This document shows positions 48,101-58,551 of a DNA stretch of 64,000 nucleotides, piece by piece (position 1 is the stretch's first letter; every line of letters begins with the position of its first letter). Position numbers and translations under genes: made by a program. The notes beneath the pieces were generated by a model, which was not told the origin of the DNA, ran no database searches, and saw nothing but the letters and a program-made list of their open reading frames with translations. The stretch comes from Watersipora subatra (taxonomy: Eukaryota; Bryozoa; Gymnolaemata; Cheilostomatida; Watersiporidae). Where the stretch lies: assembly GCF_963576615.1 (NCBI RefSeq), contig NC_088711.1:868001-932000 (forward strand). The letters are read 5' to 3'.

Positions 48101-50231
48101 ACCATTTAACAGGTTTGTAAAGGGGTTCTTAGGCTAAATTCATTCAGGGAATTCATGCAAGTCAATTGTTACATATCTGAACAGAGATTAACCAGTAGGA
48201 TATAGTTTGCCACTAACAAGCAGCACTCGCATTTATGAATGTATACTTTCTTTAACAGTCAACATGTATTCATGTTGACCAAGTGTTTCATCACTATGGC
48301 TACCAGTAACTTACCCTCAATTAGGAAAGACTAAGCATGGAATCTGCATGATAGTACATATGGACTCTACTCGTCCATCGCCATCTTGTTTTTAGACTGT
48401 GCTTTAAGCACGCCGTGGTTCAGCGTAGGTTCTATGTAATAATAAAAACAGTTATTTCTCTGTCCGTTGTAGCAGCCTTCAGTGAAGGTGTTAAAGCAAA
48501 TTCCAACTCCAATGCATAAGCCTTTTTAGTTGTCCGTCTAGAATTACACTTGATTAAAATGATGAAACATGTAATTATAGGAAATAGCTAATAATGGAAG
48601 CTTTAAAAAATTTTAACCAAACTAAGCAGTGTTCTCTTACAAGCATTGTTCATAAAGACATGTATGCTTTTGGTTTTTAGAACCCCACAGCTGGATGCAG
48701 ATTTCGCGATAAGAAAGGCAGGGAGTTTGTCTTCATTGGTTGCAGGAAACACCCCTAGGTTAGCAGCAAGTTACTTTGGTCAGGCATATACGTAGAACTC
48801 CCTAATAAGATATGCTCAAAGCTTTAGAAATGGCTGCATATAGGTCGGCATGTACAAATGTCTTATCGATTCGATAAGCAATCCAATAAGTTGAGATAAT
48901 CTCTTCCCACAATTTCACTATTCTCACTTGCCCATTCTATCATACCTGTCAATCTTTAAAAGTTGACTTGCAACAAAATTCACATTAAAGTTATTTGGTC
49001 TCAGAAGATTCATCATGTCTTACTCTGTTGTGTTGTAGGTGCCAAATATGTGGAAATGTGATTACAAGCTCTTAAAAGCTCAAAAACGAACAGTTAATCG
49101 CAGCCACACGAGACCGCCGTAGTTTGGATTTTCTTTGAAAAACTGCTGAAATGTGACGCAGTTGTGGGAGATGGTTTCTGTTTACATTTTCATGCAACCT
49201 TATTCGTCGAAATATTTTCACAAATATACTTCACGCATTCGATAAAACCATGTCTATTGTTCTTACGCGTCTGTTTTATCGGCATCGTAATGCTGCCACT
49301 TTGAGCACTGATATCTCAAAACCTACCATAAAAATCTTTTTAATTTATTAATCTTAGCTTGAACGATTGCATATCATCCTCTGATGAACATGATGAGCCT
49401 GTTGGTCACCTGTGATAATCGAAAAGTGCTGCCAAAATTATTTGCGAAGTATTGGGTCACATGAACAGATTACGACTTGCCAATTAGACCAGGCCGAAAC
49501 AAAACTGTGAAGTAGCGAGCATCTATATTTGATACAGGGTCTTCAAAAAAACCCTAAGTGTTTGTCATAAACTAGTGCTACGATAAGTTTTATATTAAGG
49601 TTTTTATTGGCCTTTCAATTTACGTGAGATCATCAAGTGACAAGATGATAACCAAATTTCATGGCTATGTCATCGAAATAAAGAGATTCCAATCTACGGT
49701 GGCTTTTCGTTTTTGAGCTTTTAAGAGCTTGTAATCACATTTCCACATATTTGGCACCTACAACACAACAGAGTAAGACATGGTGAATCTTTTGATACCA
49801 AATAACTGTAATGTCTTTGGTCTGTAATGAATTTTATTGCAGATCAACCTTTAAGACCTTGGTTATAGCAAGCATAATTATCAGGTACAGAACTGAAATA
49901 ACTGGGTATAGAATTGACAATGATTGCTAACCACTCTAGACTAGTTACTAGAGTCCTACAATGGCTTGACACGATGTGTTTACTCATCAGACCACATCAG
50001 CTTCCTTACACTTCTTGCTGTTTATCTCATCATACAAATAGATTGCCAATCTGTGTTTAATCATGCTACAGAAAAAAAAATGTTGCTGCAAAAGTAACAT
50101 TTGAAGATGAGGCAGAGGGAGCGTCTGATGATAGTGGTACATACAGCGGCTACAGCGCAGCCACCTGCTCTCCCAAATCCAAATCAGCAGAAAAGAAAGT
50201 GACACTCAGCAAAAAACACAGCTTTAGTTAG
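36142..50231 (+). CDS. R7-family regulator of G-protein signalling, complete (15 coding exons)
   Basis: Exons: 36142-36150, 37431-37535, 37609-37705, 38171-38328, 38524-38575, 39611-39666, 39768-39926, 43747-43851, 44548-44621, 46161-46274, 46429-46635, 46728-46937, 47894-48112, 48681-48758 and 50072-50231. All junctions are GT-AG and phases agree; the product is 600 aa. The DEP domain covers about 38-125 (YRMDKLVWEM...ACTGKELVQWL...YRIQ) and the R7 homology region 126-212 (EYAVYLLKK, FWRVHRPV). The GGL domain (about 240-300) ends in the hallmark NPW (294-296) and should bind G-beta-5. The RGS domain is about 318-445 (SLENLYFWEACEDL, YPRFLKSDMY). A Ser/Lys-rich tail of about 150 aa follows. 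R7 proteins speed GTP hydrolysis by G-alpha-i/o at membranes of neurons. FWEACEDL and the long tail favour the RGS9/RGS11 (EAT-16) branch, but RGS6/7 is not excluded. The three-codon first exon is the least certain part; the rest is firm. Confidence 0.93.
36222..37252. repeat. 46-bp minisatellite, about 22 copies, RGS intron 1
   Basis: The core CCTGTAATAGCTGTTTTATC repeats every 46 bp with point changes and a few 1-3-bp deletions. It fills most of the 1.28-kb intron between RGS coding exons 1 and 2. Confidence 0.95.
37327..37360 (-). repeat. Fragment of a dispersed repeat end, also at 60870 and 61700
   Basis: Read on the minus strand, AAGCAACGCCAAGCATCGGC is related to GGCAACGCCGGGTAGTACAG at about 61700 and GGCAACGCTGGGTAGCACAG at about 60875 (plus strand). 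These look like one end of an interspersed element that I cannot name with confidence. Confidence 0.45.
38372..38491. repeat. Degenerate repeat of about 27 bp, RGS intron 4
   Basis: TGATGTTGGTGTTAAAACAC and variants recur about five times in the 195-bp intron between coding exons 4 and 5. Confidence 0.8.
38662..38860. repeat. 18-bp tandem repeat, about 11 copies, RGS intron 5
   Basis: The unit is CCTTGTTTCTCGTCATTG with variants. Its length is a multiple of 3, so spurious open frames of about 75 codons arise on both strands. Confidence 0.9.
39356..39475. repeat. 16-bp tandem repeat, about 7 copies, RGS intron 5
   Basis: AGGCGGTTGTACGTAG alternates with AGGCGGTCGTAAGTAG, giving a 32-bp dimer. 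It is not related to the larger 16-bp array in intron 7. Confidence 0.9.
39950..40172. repeat. 14-bp satellite, about 16 copies, RGS intron 7
   Basis: AACCGATTGCTAAC repeats almost perfectly, beginning 23 nt after the 5' splice site of intron 7. Confidence 0.97.
40173..41072. repeat. 19-bp satellite, about 47 copies, RGS intron 7
   Basis: ACTAAGTGCTAACACTCAG repeats with very few variants (AAATG at about 40407 and 40938, GTTAAC at about 40505 and 40713, ATTCAG once). The unit shares TGCTAAC with the adjoining 14-bp array. AGTG...CACT within each unit can pair as a small hairpin. Confidence 0.97.
41153..43264. repeat. 16-bp satellite, about 132 copies, RGS intron 7
   Basis: The unit is AGATAGAGGCGTAGGT. 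The main variants are GTG and GCA in place of GCG, and TGCAGG in place of TGTAGG. From about 42895 to 43205 the copies are a nearly uniform GCG block. Because 16 leaves remainder 1 on division by 3 and the complement lacks stops, all three minus frames stay open; the 852-, 521- and 432-codon frames are artefacts. Confidence 0.97.
43265..43644. repeat. Degenerate edge of the 16-bp satellite
   Basis: Related units (AGGTGTAGGTGGATAGATG, AGATAAAGGTGTAGGT) continue with substitutions and small indels up to about 100 bp before RGS coding exon 8. Confidence 0.9.
44205..44370. repeat. 53-bp tandem repeat, about 3 copies, RGS intron 8
   Basis: GCAAGTGTCCAGTATCAACT at 44258 recurs as GCAAGTGTCCAGTGTCAACT at 44311, 53 bp apart. 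A more diverged copy precedes them. Confidence 0.88.
44641..45976. repeat. 15-bp satellite, about 89 copies, RGS intron 9
   Basis: The unit is CTATCTATACTCGTA, with variants at the first and eighth bases. The array begins 19 nt after the 5' splice site. Two blocks are copies of each other at a 225-bp (15-unit) offset: TATATTCGCA at 45291 and 45516, and TGTACTGGTA at 45441 and 45666. Around 44880-45170 units alternate as a 30-bp dimer. Unit length divisible by 3 creates open frames of 236-477 codons on both strands; these are artefacts. Confidence 0.97.
48960..49850 (+). mobile_element. TTAA foldback element, copy E (891 bp)
   Basis: TTAA flanks both ends (48956-48959 and 49851-49854). The termini are AAGTTGACTTGCAACAAAAT and GCAGATCAACCT. 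A 15-bp insertion (CTTTGGTCTGTAATG) interrupts the right arm. It lies in RGS intron 14, in the same orientation as the gene. Confidence 0.88.
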
Positions 50232-51349
50232 ACATTTACAGCAATACTCTGTTCAATGACCGTATTCTCAGACCTGTCCGTGATACATAGCAATCATGTT
50301 TGGGAAACAAGCCATGTGTGCAGAAGTGCGCATACATGTTTGAGGTCCCAAAAAGAGAGAAGACTGTGCTAGGTACTCTTTTTGCCCACTATTGAATATG
50401 CTCTAGGTTGATGTGAATTTAATTTATAAATAGGTTTACTCCTTTCACTGTTTTTATACATGTGCACTATCATTATTAGTACATCATTGATCATGTTGAT
50501 GAAAAATTACATTCATTTACTCTAGTAAAAACTTCATTTCTTTGCTCAGCATTATTAGAATTGAAGTGCCTCAGGCAACCATGCAAATGTTGTAACATCC
50601 CAGCAATGAATGAATAAGCTGGTAGTTACCAACCTACACACTAATGAAGGTTTTAAACAGAACATATTGAAAAAGAGCTAATAGATATCAATGAAGTCTC
50701 GTGTAATGCAAGTAATGCAGAGAGTCAAACATGAAAATATAAAAACGTTACTCAGCCTTCGTGTCAAGGACAGAGAACGCGTAAAACATGCAACTACAGA
50801 CAATCACCATCGACATCTCAATCAGCAATATAAAAAATAACAGGAATACCTAATTGTGCTGTTATAACATGTAGAGAGGAAAGATGAACAAACAGGATAC
50901 TATAAATCAATATATAATATTGCATGCTGGAATCTAAAACGGACTTGACAACAATCTCTGGAAGAGGAATACCAAACGCCAAGAATTGTAGAGCACGGGT
51001 TACTTGTTTTGAGTTTGCAGTGGAACGGTCTTCTTTCTTTTAAAGCAGAGTATATGCTTTTCTGCAAAAGAGAAACCTGTCAAAACTCGCCAGTTTATAA
51101 CAGTACACTGATTTGCTACATTAATAAGCACGGAACAAGCTTATCCTGACCCGACCTTACAACCTTCATGCAGTAATAATTTCAATAACACTAAGTAATA
51201 ACATCAGCGGTATACTATTGCTGGTCTCTAACGATAGTAACATGCTATAAACTTAAAACTCTCAGCAATGCATATTCCAAAAATTGCAATAGAAATAAGC
51301 CTATAATTATGTTAGCGATAATTTCTTTGTGTGGCAAATTCTAGACTAT
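50232..51349. other. RGS 3' flank, no gene recognised
   Basis: This includes the RGS 3' UTR. I saw no canonical AATAAA close to the stop codon. No other exon is recognisable. Confidence 0.5.
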
Positions 51350-51626
51350 CATGTATAACGTTAGACTATTATACATGATGTTAGACTAACATATATGATA
51401 GTCTAACATATATGATGTTAGATTAACATATATGATAGTCTAACATATATGATGTTAGACTATCATATATGATGTTGGACTAACATATATGATGTTAGAT
51501 CAACATATATGATGTTAGACTATCATATATGATGTTAGACTACCATATATGATGTTAGACTACCATATATGATGTTAGACTACCATATATGATGTTAGAC
51601 TACCATATATGATGTTAGACTACGGC
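51350..51626. repeat. 20-bp minisatellite, left part
   Basis: The unit is CATATATGATGTTAGACTAC. Near 51370-51450 units occur in both orientations (TAGTCTAACATATATGATG), giving local palindromes. The array is cut at about 51626 by a 5.1-kb insertion and resumes at 56761. Confidence 0.93.
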
Positions 51627-54413
51627 TAGGCCAATTCCGTACAAATTCAAGGTACAACAAGAATATGGGTATCAAAATGAAGCTAAAAGTATGCAGGTCA
51701 TGATGCTATTATTTTTTTAAACCTCGTGTTGCCACATAAATATATATAGTGTATCAAAGACAGTGTCTCAGCAGAAGAGCTAAAATCTAAAAAATACTGA
51801 TAACCCTTATGGTCATGTTGTGTAACTATACAATCGTTCTCAAAGACACTATGAATTATAATGCATGCTAACATTGTCAATAATCACAGAAAATAAAAAA
51901 AATGTCTTTTTCAACTTTAATCCTTAAAAATATGAACACAAAAAAACGTATGAACCCGTGTGTAGTGTCCAGAAGGGAAAACCTTTAAAAGTTCTTATAT
52001 TTCCCACACACACTATTTAAAAAAAATTTCTTTAAATCCTATGTTAGATCCCTCTACAGATAGTTTTAATAGCAAAGCTTTTGTTTCACAGTGGTTCAGC
52101 AGTTTAAAAAAATGGTATTCATTTTAGTAGTGTCCAAAATATTGTAGTGTCCAGAAGAAACCGTAGTGTCCAGAAGCGAGAAAGCTGTAGCTACAAATTG
52201 CTATTAATTTTTTACAAGTGTGTTCGGAGCATTTTTATAAGGTCCTAGACATATCAAAGAATAGTTGCACTCCACATTTACTATGATTATTGGGTGGTGA
52301 AGAGATTATTTGTTGAGGGAGAGACAGACCAGTCTAGGAAGCTGTTCGAGGAAACATGAAAGTTTAGAACTGAAACTAAAATCACTTAATTTATTTAAAC
52401 TACACAAGCATTTGTGTAGTTGAAATAAATTAAGAGAGAAAATAAAAACAACTTTAAAGGTTTTCAAACTTTGTCGAACAACTGTAACTTTCAAACTTCA
52501 TATCATGAGGAAAAGGTTTTGCGCAGGACAATTAAATCAAAAATAAATAAAACAATTGTAAAGGTTTTCAAACTACTGTAAGTTTAAAACTTCATAGCTT
52601 GAAAGAAGTGTTTCTTTGAAATAAATTAGAAAAAAAAATGTAATGGTGTTTAAATGTAAATGTGAAATCATTAGCAAGTAATGGCTAAATATAGTCATCT
52701 TTCTACTCATGATAGCCAAAACTAGTAACTCCTTCACTTATTATTATTGATCAAGTCAAAGTGTCCTTTTTCTATTCTGTATCATCTTATAAAGACATTC
52801 GATGTGTCACTTCAGGGGAACTACTTTGTTACCAGCCACGGCAAAGGCGTGGTTGGTGGTGTGGGTGAGTGTGTGAAAAGATCTGTATGGACACGTTTGA
52901 AAGCTGGTTAAGTCGAAGCGAAGCATGCCGTTGAATTTTTCAATGCAGCTGCATCTTCAAACCAGGCTGTAGATGTCCTCTTTGTGTCAAAAGAACACTG
53001 CTGCAAAACCCCAAAGGCGTGAGCGTTGCTCCCCTATATACAATAAAATTGCCCGTTCCAGCTAACGGGACCGAGTAGGAACACCGGCTAACAATGTTTA
53101 AATGGCCAATAATTAGGTCTGCTAGTGCGTTGATATGACAACATAAACGACGGCAATTGATAGCATAACGAGTAGCAAGGCCAACAATAAAAAGAGAATG
53201 AAAAGGACAACACACATAATAAAATATTTACAGACATATGAAATATATACAAACATATAATTACAAGAAGTGTAAAGTGTTGGCCCAGCGTCCACCACAC
53301 TACTACTACCACTAATATACATTCACCATTCAATCTTCTTCATTATTCATTTTATTTATTATAATTACTCGGACGAAAGAACTGTACGTACAGTTCTTTG
53401 CTCGGACTTTCATTGCCTCATCATTCATTCATTGCTCGACATTCAGTAGTTGCTTCTAGCGGTAGTAGTAGAAGCAGTAGTAGTGTAGTACTAGTATATA
53501 ATTTTCCACATCAAGCGCGTTGATTTTATGTATACTCGTCTTCGCGTGGTCGGGTGAAGGTCAGAACGGCGAAGCGCTGTGATTGGCTGTTGGTACCTAC
53601 AAAAATCGTTCGATCGTTTCAATGTAAAGGGGGAGTCGGTGTCGGCACCCTGACGTGAAATGTCTGAGGTACCTGTCTGAGTCGGGGTATTGGCACCTAA
53701 TCGGAGTCGGTGTCGGCCAGTGTAAACGCACCATTATGAATATGGATCATCAATGATCAAAATGAGATGCATGTTAATTTCATGACTGCCACCTCAAATG
53801 GAACTTACCAATGGCCTGCGAATGACAAGCCTCAACTCGTTCATGCCAATTTTATTTTGGCTACGGTGCCAATTATAAGCCATAATGATGCTTCGATCTT
53901 ACAAACTTGAAAACTTCCAAGCTATTAGCAAGCAATACGAGAAATACAAGAAAAAGTACTTTTAATTATGTCTTTTTGCCTTGCTGCTCTCGGAAATAAT
54001 TTTATTATAAACTTACATTTCTATTAGTCATAATAATATTCAAATGTTTTTTGTCCTCTTATATTATCTGTAAGTAACTTTATCAATTACTTGTAATAAA
54101 TACAGTTAATAAAGTTTTGAGAAAAGTCAAGTTCTATAGACAATACGCAGTGGACAAATGTGTAGTGTCCAGAGCGTAGTGTCCAGAAGGTGTGGTGTGT
54201 TCATTTTTTGCTAGTACTCAGTCTAGAATTGATTAAAACCATTCTATATATGTGACCTCTCGTGTGAAAATCGACCAAAAGTCGGCATTCGCTATTATTA
54301 GCAATGGAGCTTCAAAGTTTGTATTAGGTTTATTGGGGAGCACATGGCTACTTTGTTTATACTTTCACCCTAGATCAATCAGAGTGCGAGGAATTCATTT
54401 TTGAAGTTAAAAA

Positions 54414-55003
54414 GTGATTTCATTGGATCCTTATGCCGAAATTTTGCGATCGAAGTCGTTGCTATGCGATCGTGGCATCATCAAAACTCGTGAAGACTCT
54501 AAAACTTCGAAAAACTTTTTTAATTTGAATGAATCTGAGGAATTTGGCACATTGCTCGAGGAAATTGATGTTGAATATGGAGAAACAATGTCTAGATATC
54601 CAGATTTTCGTGTTACTGATGACCTGCAAGCTCGGATGCCCGAATTTATTGACGATGAAGAAGACGATGTTGAACCTACCAAAGGATAAACTGTTACCCG
54701 TATAGTACTCCAGTTAATGACTCCGAATCACCTGCTGCCAGCTTACCAACTCATCCTATGGTGTCTGATGAACCTATTTGCTTCAGTTGCAAGTGTGACT
54801 GCATCAACAAGTTTGACAGAACTCTCATTTCCAGTCACCTGACTTACAATAAAGGAATGTCAAAGACAGAGTTAGATTTAGTTATCATGGGCCGAATTTC
54901 TACTTGTGTAAATGACGGGAACACCACAAAACCTTTCGCGCATACGGAGAAGATCAGAAAAAGGGCAAGATACAACTTTAGATATCATGGCGAGTCTTAC
55001 TGA
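54414..55003 (+). pseudogene. Transposon protein fragment, N-terminal part
   Basis: An open frame at 54414-54689 encodes an acidic 91-residue stretch (ending near FIDDEEDDVEP). In a shifted frame, 54758-55003 encodes a CFSCKC cysteine motif, then LDLVIMGRIS and KIRKRARYNFRYHGESY before a stop. The pattern of an I/L-MG-I/L-S block followed by a basic RxRxxYxF stretch resembles, from memory, proteins of multicopy invertebrate DNA transposons. The frames are not continuous. It sits at the centre of the 5.1-kb element. Confidence 0.45.
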
Positions 55004-55620
55004 ATTTTTTCTGATCTCCCGTTTATTTTTGGTAGTAATAGTATGGATGTAGTAGCCTACTAGTTGCTGGCCCAGTGTATGCCTCCCTGAGTCACATAAA
55101 ATTACATCATACAATACATGACTCAGTGATCAGTCGTACTCATTGGCCTGAGTTAGGTGTGTCTTTATTCATAATTGATTGCCAGTTGCCACATGACTTA
55201 TTCAATGTGTCAATGCTGGTGTGTTTATTTTTTGCCTGCTGACATTAACCATATGGCATGAGGAATCAATCCCTTGGTCACACGACCACTAGGCCACTAA
55301 GACTACTACTCGTAAAGGTGTCTCAGAGTCAGAATCCGTTGCCAATCAACTCATTCTTTAGATTTTTTCTAAATTAATTAGGAATTAAAGGAAATTCTAA
55401 ATTAAAGGAATTTAATTTTAATTTAAAGGAATTTAAGGTTTTAGTTCTAAATTAAAGGAATTGAGGAATTTTATGTGACTCAGAGAGCTTTCACAAGTTT
55501 TCATTCAGTCAAGCTTACCCGGTACGACGACAGGTTATTTTCATAGATTGTTGTGTGTACTGTTTGCTAACCATGCTACCAGGGTCACATTGATGCACAG
55601 CCATGCTTTTGTTTTGTTTA

Positions 55621-55830
55621 GGAAAAGTAAAAGTTCAGACGTATCTAGACTCCCCTGCCATGACGTATGATGTAAGACTTGAAGGTATCAATGGACAGCC
55701 GAATGTGATAAAATCTGAAGGTTTAGACTGACCGCCAAGAATACTTGCATACTAACATTCGAGAATTTTGCCGTTTTGGCAATGAGGATTTAGTTTGCCC
55801 AAAGCCTCATGGTAAAAGACGTAAAACGTG
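55621..55830 (+). pseudogene. Transposon protein fragment, C-terminal part
   Basis: Two open stretches lie in different frames. 55621-55728 reads about 36 codons (GKVKVQTYLDSPAMTYDVRL...) to a stop. From about 55733, a second frame reads EYLHTNIREFCRFGNEDLVC and a basic end before TGA at 55828-55830. The two differ by one base in frame, so the sequence is broken. If it belongs to the same protein as 54414-55003, the central catalytic part is missing. Confidence 0.4.
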
Positions 55831-56760
55831 ACCATAGCATGAATTTTAGCCTTTTTCTGAGTCAGGTGTGAGTAGGAATGTAATCGTGGTTTTGGGTCTA
55901 ATACCCCTTGTGTTTTTTAGACACTGTTTTGGCAAAATAAACCTCAGTATGGATTTCAGGTGTGATGTTGCATCCTGAAGCCTATCAGTTAGTGGTGATA
56001 TACCTAGGAGCTTCTCATATTATTCCTAATGTGCTGTTAGTGTAAAGTAGGGATGCGTAAAAATGTCCAGTTTTTTTTCAATTTGAGAGCAGGGTTTACC
56101 AGTCTTCTGTTGTCCTGACCTTAAAATTGTGTACACCAGCTGTTTCAGCATGCTTTCTTCCCCTATAGCCCAAGTTTCACCTCAGTCAGTGAAATACAAA
56201 TGGCCGTATCCAAGGAGAACCTAACGTAAACAACCTACTTCTGTGAGGCGTCATTATTCGCGATTTTCGCCGTTTCAGATTTTGAGAGTTTTGGCTGACG
56301 TGCCTTTCAAAAATTCGCAATATCTCATAAACTACTAAAGCTAAATCAAAAATTCAAAATGCTTTAAATTCTCCACAATATTCTGCATATATGTTACTAA
56401 CTCAAAATCTGAAAAGCCCTCATTTTGGTTGATTTTCATATGAGAGGTCACATATACAGCATTGGAAAGCTGGTCCGTGATACTCCAATGTAAACCAAGT
56501 TTAATTTTAGTAAACCTGGGTGCTTCGATAAATTCTAATCGGAAACAAATTTCACAGTTCTATCGAGTAGTGTCCAGAAAGTGTACTTTTTTAATTTTGT
56601 TGCTAAATGGACAACTCCACAACCATGAAATATAAGTGGAAACTAAACACCATCAGAGGCTACCTAGAATAAGCAGCAAATCAGTTCTATGTTGTTCCAA
56701 CAAAAATCTACCATGACTTATGGTCATCAAATGTAGTGTCCAGAATATATGGAATTGGCC

Positions 56761-57058
56761 ACTATCATATGTGATGTTAGACTATCAAATGTGATGTTAG
56801 ACTATCATATGTGATGTTAGACGATCAAATGTGATGTTAGACTATCATATGTGATGTTAGACTATCATATGTGATGTTAGACTATCAAATGTGATGTTAG
56901 ACTATCATATAAGATGTTAGACTATCAAATGTGATGTTAGACTATCATATATGATGTTAGACTATCATACGCGATGTTAGACTATCATATGTGATGTTGG
57001 ACTATCATATGTGATGCTACACTATCATATGTGATGTTGGACTATCATATATGATGTT
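56761..57058. repeat. 20-bp minisatellite, right part
   Basis: The unit TATCATATGTGATGTTAGAC repeats about 15 times. It matches the left part at 51350-51626 apart from one or two fixed differences. Confidence 0.93.
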
Positions 57059-57097
57059 CTCACAAGCCTCCAATTGCAAAAATGACACGGTACTGAC

Positions 57098-57984
57098 TAG
57101 TGTTGGGCCGGTATTGGCTTATCCGCTCTTACCGATACCGAGGGATTCTCGGTATCCGAGGAAATCAATCATTTTCGGTGTCAGCTAGGTATCCGCGGCC
57201 GGTTTGATATGATCGGTATTTATCCCTAAAAGCCTACCGGTAAATGGTTATACGGATATCTGGAGAGATTTTTAAAACGCTTCATGACGAACTTGCTAAT
57301 CTCAGCACGCATTGGCGAACAAATTCAACGGAAATTTCCACGCTTGCTGTATCTACTATTATATTACGTTACATTGATAATGCCACTAGCCTCGAAGGTT
57401 TGGGAGTTCTACACAGATGGGAGGACGTATAAAGACTCTAACGGGACTGGACTCTAATTGGACTGCGTATAATTATGTGATTACATTACCTGATTACAAT
57501 ATGTGATAGTAAGATTTTTTTAAACTGTTTCAGTATATTTAACAAAGAGAGCCTCTTGCCATTATCTATCTATTCTTTATTATACATAACCTTTGTATCA
57601 ATAACTATATTTTTAATAGAATAAACAATAAAAACATATATCATGAAAGTTATATTTCCATCTTTCTTTTCTTTTTTGGCTTTCTAAAACAAGGGATCTC
57701 TTTGCCGTAACAATATACTGCTGACTAAAGAATGTGTTTTTTTGCACAGGCTACTTTTTGCACAACAATAAAAATTGTTCGAGACAGTTATGATTTAAAG
57801 TTTAAACCATTTAAAGACACACTGATAACTACATACCGAACAATAGTACCGACAATACTGAACTTTCTTAGTTGGCAAAGGATACCGAAGATGGTAAATA
57901 CCGAGGATACCGATACCGGGAAAACCGATAAAAATGTGCAAGGATATCCGATCTGGCACTAAATTAGATACCGGCCCAACACTA
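57098..57984. mobile_element. hAT-type non-autonomous element, 8-bp target duplication
   Basis: The 8-bp direct repeat GTACTGAC lies at 57090-57097 and 57985-57992. The element starts TAGTGTTGGGCCGGTAT and ends with the exact reverse complement. It is 887 bp with no transposase; a 62-codon frame at 57244-57432 is unrecognised. Internal sequence repeats ACCGATACCG-type words. The hAT superfamily is inferred from the 8-bp duplication and the TAGNGNTGGG-like ends. Confidence 0.9.
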
Positions 57985-58423
57985 GTACTGACGCATTGCA
58001 AAGAGCATTGTATATAGTCAGCAACACAACTATAATGACAATACTATGTAATGGGCTTACTGACCTGTGTTATTGTTTCAAGAAAGAAAGATTTCTAAAG
58101 AATCCCTAACGATTCGTACAATTTGTAAACTGTGCCACTGTCACGCATACCTTAAGCATGCAACAATCTAGAATAATATTTAGAAGCATCAAGTAAACAT
58201 ACTAAGACCAGAATTTGGACAGGGAGTAGGCATACTATTTGACAGCTTGTGATATGCACAAAATGTAAGCCAAAGTTTTGTACGATAGTCAGAAAGCGTG
58301 ACCGCCGATCATTGTGTGTCATCATTGGCTTACCTCATTTTAATATAACATTGTAAGGTTAGCGATGTATGTACTTGTACGTATCGTCAAAATAGAATGC
58401 GTAAGATAAATAAAAATCACTAC

Positions 58424-58551
58424 CTGGACCATGCATCATGTAATGCTCCCAACCCTGGCTCTGTTGTACACCAATTCCTCTCCATTCACGCTCGGTCATT
58501 AAATGAGTAGTTGGAACTAACTTGGCTATATCTTTTGGTAGTATAACATGC
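58424..58551 (-). CDS. Cyclin-dependent kinase regulatory subunit (CKS1/2), middle exon
   Basis: The minus-strand exon runs from acceptor (tttgtag|G) at 58552 to donor (CCAG|gtagtg) at 58423. It encodes 42 codons: [20 protein letters not shown], then [14 protein letters not shown] and EHYMMHGP. This is the conserved core of CKS proteins, including the HxMLPK-type strand and the VQQSQGW loop. CKS proteins bind CDKs and dock phosphorylated substrates, acting in mitotic entry and SCF-dependent degradation. Both exon boundaries are where vertebrate CKS genes split (after EYR and within HEP|EPH). Neither the short first exon nor the final EPHILLFRRP-type exon was found: the first is probably beyond 58552 or outside the window, the last somewhere downstream in the transposon-rich 50.3-58.4 kb stretch. 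Confidence 0.92.

Larger units (their letters stand above)
51629..56760. mobile_element. 5.1-kb DNA transposon inserted in a minisatellite
   Basis: Inverted termini GGCCAATTCC (51629-51638) and GGAATTGGCC (56751-56760) bound a 5132-bp segment whose two sides are halves of one 20-bp minisatellite. ACTA occurs next to both junctions and may be the target duplication, with six extra bases on the left. The motif GTAGTGTCCAGAA or a one-base variant occurs eight times inside (about 51965, 52128, 52145, 52165, 54163, 54177, 56567, 56733), always in the same orientation. Broken protein fragments occur in the middle. The superfamily is not recognised. Confidence 0.7.
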
